From Caprella mutica (lineage: Eukaryota; Arthropoda; Malacostraca; Amphipoda; Caprellidae): a DNA stretch of 64,000 bases. The notes below the pieces were generated by a model, which saw only the letters and a program-made list of their open reading frames with translations, did not search any database and was not told where the DNA came from. The stretch lies in contig CANNZV010001181.1 in NCBI GenBank assembly GCA_947561585.1, forward strand, positions 1-64,000, read 5' to 3'. The position numbers were made by a program, and so were the translations under genes. This document shows, piece by piece, positions 59,666-64,000 of this stretch (its first letter is position 1; every line of letters starts with the position of its first letter).

Positions 59666-60622
59666 AAGTCAATACTAAGTTCAATACAGACAAATCTCAC
59701 TTCAATAAATTCTGCCTCTTCCATAAAGAGAACCAATTTATTCGGATGCAGCGTTTACAATTCGGTATCATTAAAGTGAAATTGAATTCAAATGGAGCTG
59801 CATTGAGATTGATATCCTATCAAGTAGATATACCTGACGCCATGTTTGGTAAAAACGATCAAACTAAAAACCTATATAAGCAAAGCCTATTTAGATAATG
59901 TGAAATGGATATGCAAGTTGCTGATCAAATAGTCATAGTTTCTTTTAAATAAAAAAAATGATTTAATTTTCTATTTGCAAGGTATCACTAATCCTTGTGT
60001 AGATCTCACAGCTATCCTTGCTTCAAGCCAGACACATAGACTTTACTTTACATCAAATGCAGGTCACACTAAGTACTTATTTGGAAATTAAGGTCCAGCC
60101 AGATGGTAAAGACAACAAAGATGGACACTCAAGCAAGCAGCTTTTTAAAAAAAACTGGGAGTTTTGAATCGACAAAAAAATATAAATGTCAGAAATTTTT
60201 CAAAAGGAAAATAGCAGATAAATATGCCTGGTTAAATGAACCTAAATACTTATATACAAATTACATAAGGTGTTAAGAAAAAAAATGACAAAAGAGTAAG
60301 GTAAAAATGAGGCTGCATTTGTTATCAGACATAGCGTTTCCTCTGTACCTGATATGGACTGACACATAACAACCAACTACCATAACAAACACAAATAGCT
60401 CATTCTTTCTCTGATGGTATGGGTCACATACACTGAAAAAACATGTGCAATTGACTAGGTGTCAATGAACAGAAATTGGTATGAGTTACATACAGAATGA
60501 TTTCACAGGAGAATGATCTACGGTTAATTAGTAATTATTATACAAAGATCCATTGCCATGGAGTATGAATTAGAACTAATTTTGATTGCAATTAAAAACA
60601 GTTTATGATGCTTAAGAACATA

Positions 60623-60795
60623 GGGTAAGTTCAATGAAATCGGACGGTTTTAAATGTACGTTCATGTGAGCAAAAGTATATAATAATCATTTTTCAACTT
60701 TTATTAAAATAACTTTACAATATAGTTAAATAATGATTATTATATACTTTTTCCATATGTGATCCGAAAATTTGAAACAGTCGATCACTTTTTCT
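60623..60795. mobile_element. family-A2 MITE, decayed
   Basis: AGGGTAAGTTCAATGAAATC at the left; the right arm 'gatccgaaaatttgaaacagtcgatc' is recognisable. Confidence 0.78.
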
Positions 60796-60865
60796 CGGCT
60801 AGGCATGTAACCTACCTACAATGTTATTGTTACATAAATAAAAATTACTTTTATTGATAAAATTT

Positions 60866-61036
60866 AGGGTAAGTTACGAATTATCGGTCATTACTTCATC
60901 TTCGGTCATATAAGAAAAACCAATATAAAAATTGTTATTATTAGATAGCACTGTGTAATAATGATAATTTTATACTGTTTTTTTTTTCTTATATGACCGA
61001 AGATGTAGTACTGACCGATAATTCGTAACTTACCCT
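60866..61036. mobile_element. family-A1 palindromic MITE, ACAGTG-core type
   Basis: AGGGTAAGTTACGAATTATC ... GATAATTCGTAACTTACCCT, nearly intact. Confidence 0.94.
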
Positions 61037-61410
61037 TGTGTTTAATTAACTCCAAAAAATGGGTAGAAAATGTGTTCTTGACACTCTTAGTCAATGCAAT
61101 AATTTCGTTCAAATAACTCAGCTATGGTTCAAATATAATTTTGCTGCTTATTAAGGATGACTATAACGGCAATACATATTTATTTATTTCTTTCAACTGC
61201 TCAAAACATGATAATTATAATATTTATTGGCTAAAAAGAATACAAAATGTACCCCACATCTCAAGCCCCCATATAAATGACAAAAAAATCGGGAAATTGG
61301 AAAGTTGGAAATACATCAATGTTTCTATTTATACAAAGAAATAAGTACAACATATGAGAAATATTACAAAGAAATATTCCGCCACAGTGACTGATATGAC
61401 TGTGACAGTC

Positions 61411-62109
61411 GGTTGACGGACATTTGGCCGAAAGGACATTTGGCCGAAAGGACAGTTGACTGAAATATCTTCATTTTGAAAAACATTGGATAGCAATATT
61501 ATTCAATATAATACGAATAATAACTTTAAATTATATAGTAACCATTAATAACAAGTTCAAAAGTGTGAAAATAAGCTTTTCTCCACCCCTTATATTTGCG
61601 ATGAAATTCATGATTAGGAAAGAATTCAAATTGTTGAGCAATATATGCTTGCAGTTCGTAATATGGATACACATTATGTACACATTAGAATCAATTTTCT
61701 TTTTCATAAAATTACTTTAAATTCGATGGAAATAAAAAAAAACATTTATTGAATGCAGTTCGTAATGTGGATACACATTTTGTACATATTAAAATTTAAT
61801 TTCCTTTTTATAAAATAACTTTTAATTCCATGGAAATAAAAATTATAATCAAATTTAACGGAGGCTCTAATTATTGGTAATAAGGATCTAGATTGAATAA
61901 AATTTACGCCAAATCTACTTTCGGCCAGTTGTCTTTCGACAAAATGTCCGTTCAACGAAATTTCCGTTCAACGAAATTTCCGTTCGGCCAAATGTCCGTT
62001 CGGCCAAATGTTCGTTCGGCCAAATGTTCGTTCGGCCAAATGTTCGTTCGGCCAAATGTTCGTTCGGCCAAATGTTCGTTCGGCCAAATGTTCGTTCGAC
62101 CAAGTGTCC
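61411..62109. mobile_element. foldback element with subrepeat arms (GGACATTTGGCCGAAA)
   Basis: The left arm 61411..61465 has three units of GGACATTTGGCCGAAA-type sequence. The right arm 61915..62109 has about ten complementary units (TTCGGCCAAATGTTCG). The interior has an internal direct duplication: 'cagttcgtaatatggatacaca' near 61652 and 'cagttcgtaatgtggatacaca' near 61756. Confidence 0.8.
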
Positions 62110-62254
62110 ACCCATGGTGACAATCACTCAGTCATATAAAGGTGTGACTTATGTGCAAGATATATTAACAAGGACTATGTGAGGAGATTACTCTATTATC
62201 AGGCATTTCCTTTCTACAGTTTATAATTAATTACCCTTATACAGTATACCTACC

Positions 62255-62345
62255 ATTCATTCCTTCACCATTCACATTCACTCCCTTCATCATTCACATT
62301 CACTCCCTTCATCATTCACATCCATCCCATTCACATTCACTACTC
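62255..62345. repeat. short CATTCA-rich tandem repeat
   Basis: About three units of CATTCACATTCACTCCCTTC plus 'atcatt'. Confidence 0.8.
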
Positions 62346-62690
62346 CATGCAATCGAACTTCACAGTCATGTGTAGATCGGAAACCAATTCACCAGTCAAT
62401 GAGTGGACATAATGACCAATGAACAGATCTGCAGAGCAGTGAGCTGTGAACACAAGCACTAACAGCAGTCACAGTGGACCAGTAACGTCAAGCACTGTGA
62501 GCCAGCACAGCCCAAACAACAAGCACAGCACTCACTATCGCTAGTACCAGCAGGTTCTCTCCTAATAACAGCATATCTTTCCCATTCAAGGCTGAACAAT
62601 GCACCCACTAATCAGCATCAAGGCACTTAGCAAGCATCAGTCACTGCATAGTAGAGGATGTACCGGGGGCAGAGGGGAGGGGGTGTAGTT
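62346..62690. other. moderately GC-rich, AGCAC-rich unexplained stretch
   Basis: Clearly less AT-rich than the flanks; contains many CAGCA/AGCAC words and no ORF. It could be an untranslated exon or regulatory region of filamin, but nothing in the sequence proves it. Confidence 0.25.
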
Positions 62691-62843
62691 ATTGGTTTGA
62701 ATTAGTAGATGCATTATTGTAAACATGATATGGTCATATCGAATTAAAATACTAATCATAAACATTGCATTGATATGGTGATTATCGTATTAATTTGGTA
62801 ATTATCGCATTAATTGTAATAATCTGTGTAATAACAACTAATA

Positions 62844-63006
62844 AGGTAAGTTACGAATTATCGGTCAGTACTATATCTTCGGTCACATAAGAGAAAACGA
62901 TATGAAATTTGTTATTAGATAGCAATGTGTAATAATAATAATTTATGTATTGAATTTTCTTATATGTCCGAAGATGTAGTACTGACTGAAAATTCGTAAC
63001 TTACCC
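62844..63006. mobile_element. family-A1 palindromic MITE, ACAGTG-core type
   Basis: AAGGTAAGTTACGAATTATC ... GAAAATTCGTAACTTACCCT. Confidence 0.93.
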
Positions 63007-63215
63007 TATCGATTTATATTAATTTTATCTAATGATTTACCGCCTTTTCTTCCATCATTCAAATACAAAGAATAACCGTCAGGTGCAATGAAGTTATGTC
63101 TCAATGTCACGGTGATGTCATTCACATATCAGGAATTACTCGGTTGGTATTTGGGATAAGATGACGTCACGCCAGCCTAGCCAATGAGCAGCCAGGAAAT
63201 AACTAGTGACACCCA

Positions 63216-63382
63216 TACACCGGTAATGGTGACCATATACCGGCAATGGTGATCATATTCCGGTAATGGTGATCATATACCGGTAGTGGTGATCATATAC
63301 CGGTAATGGTGATCATATACCGGTAGTGGTGATCATATACCAGTAATGGTGATCATATACCGGTAATGGCGATCATATACAG
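63216..63382. repeat. 20-bp minisatellite, about 8 copies
   Basis: The unit is ACCGGTAATGGTGATCATAT with single-base variants. Confidence 0.95.
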
Positions 63383-63884
63383 GCAGTACAATAATCATAA
63401 ACTTCATTACTATGATGTCATTTCTTACATTTTCTACTTTTATTTAAATCAATTTAATAGTATCGAATACTATTTTCTTTTACTGAAGTAGACAATTCAA
63501 TTATAAGTAGTCATCTTATCCACGAATTTCATTTTGTTTTCTTTCCAATTCTAACTTCATTCCCTTTGATTCCAATCTACTAAATAAAGCATTACTAATT
63601 CTATACAGGTACACAGTAAAGTCTTTATTATAAAACTAGACAGAGTGAAAAAACATCTCGTAATTGTTCTTGGATAAGTTAAAGGTAAGGAATTTCCTAA
63701 CACTGTTATTTATCTCACTAACTTTGATACGTGACCTAGAAGTGAATTAGTCACTGCCACTCAGGTGGTACGTAACACCATCCAAAAGAACATTAGAAAG
63801 AATATTATTATATTTACAAAAATGATCTAGTAATTATTAAAATAAATGCCATGTTTTTAAATTAAAGGATACAACAGAGCTTGA

Positions 63885-64000
63885 GGTAAGTTACGAATTA
63901 TCGGTCAGTTTCTCGTCTTCGGTCATATAAGAAAAACTATATAATAATAATTATTTAATTTTAATTGGTATCAACAATAACTGCAGGTATCATGGATACC
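63885..64000. mobile_element. family-A1 palindromic MITE cut by the window end
   Basis: GAGGTAAGTTACGAATTATC, inner arm TCTTCGGTCATATAAG, then half of the GGTATCC core; the right arm is outside. Confidence 0.9.

Larger units (their letters stand above)
59075..64000 (-). other. intron upstream of exon w1, extending beyond the window
   Basis: I looked for CH1 coding sequence here on the minus strand and found none, so the 5' part of filamin lies further right. Contents are a relic repeat (59268..59345), satellites, a foldback element and four family-A MITEs. Confidence 0.6.

Noticed and set aside
1..63382. CRISPR arrays
   Set aside because: The repeat arrays are head-to-tail units without unique spacers and the DNA is clearly animal nuclear.
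59075..64000. Search for the CH1 exon and start codon of filamin
   Set aside because: No minus-strand segment resembles CH1 (no KxxQxxxFTxW- or DGxxLxxLLE-like string), so it must lie beyond the window.

Overview
This is AT-rich eukaryotic nuclear DNA with a dense load of repeats. It is almost certainly from an arthropod, and an insect is the best guess (a hemipteran would fit). The evidence is a filamin gene split into many small GT-AG exons, a filamin layout of 22 Ig repeats like the fly gene cheerio, a Jockey/R1-type RNase H fragment, and Merlin, hAT and Tc1-like DNA transposon remnants. The species is an inference; nothing in the sequence fixes it.

The only gene I can support is filamin on the minus strand, from 59074 down to 12625. 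I placed 49 consecutive coding exons, w1 (58927..59074) to w49 (14092..14187), plus a second, alternative last exon (12625..12720). Every junction is GT-AG and the reading frame is continuous: 7472 nt, 2489 codons plus stop. The visible protein begins at the end of the first calponin-homology (CH1) domain. It continues through CH2, 13 Ig repeats, a Ser/Thr-rich hinge 1, eight Ig repeats, hinge 2 and the last Ig repeat, which is the dimerisation domain in filamins. The promoter, start codon and most of CH1 lie beyond 64000.

Region by region: 1..12.1 kb is intergenic, with two minisatellites, a Merlin element carrying a transposase fragment and an 8-bp target duplication, a hAT element with an 8-bp target duplication, a foldback element and several palindromic MITEs. 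12.1..14.2 kb holds the two alternative filamin 3' ends. 14.2..21.7 kb holds the C-terminal exons, including a 1022-bp exon for four Ig repeats. 21.7..34.7 kb is one 12.9-kb intron containing a LINE fragment boxed by 75-bp inverted repeats. 34.7..59.1 kb holds the N-terminal exons, with introns filled by MITEs and a 1.63-kb minisatellite that runs up to a splice acceptor. 59.1..64 kb is further intron with satellites, a foldback element and MITEs.

The strongest repeat signal is one family of palindromic MITEs (family A). About 38 copies or fragments share ends beginning AGGGTAAGTTACGAATTATC. They fall into two arm subfamilies, A1 (inner arm ATCTTCGGTCATATAAG) and A2 (inner arm CATTTTCGATCATATAAG), and at least two interchangeable cores. 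The most interesting observations are the duplicated, diverged last exons of filamin, the AG-free 28-bp minisatellite next to an acceptor, and a regional excess of the hexamer TAGCTA that looks like recurrent 4-bp insertion.
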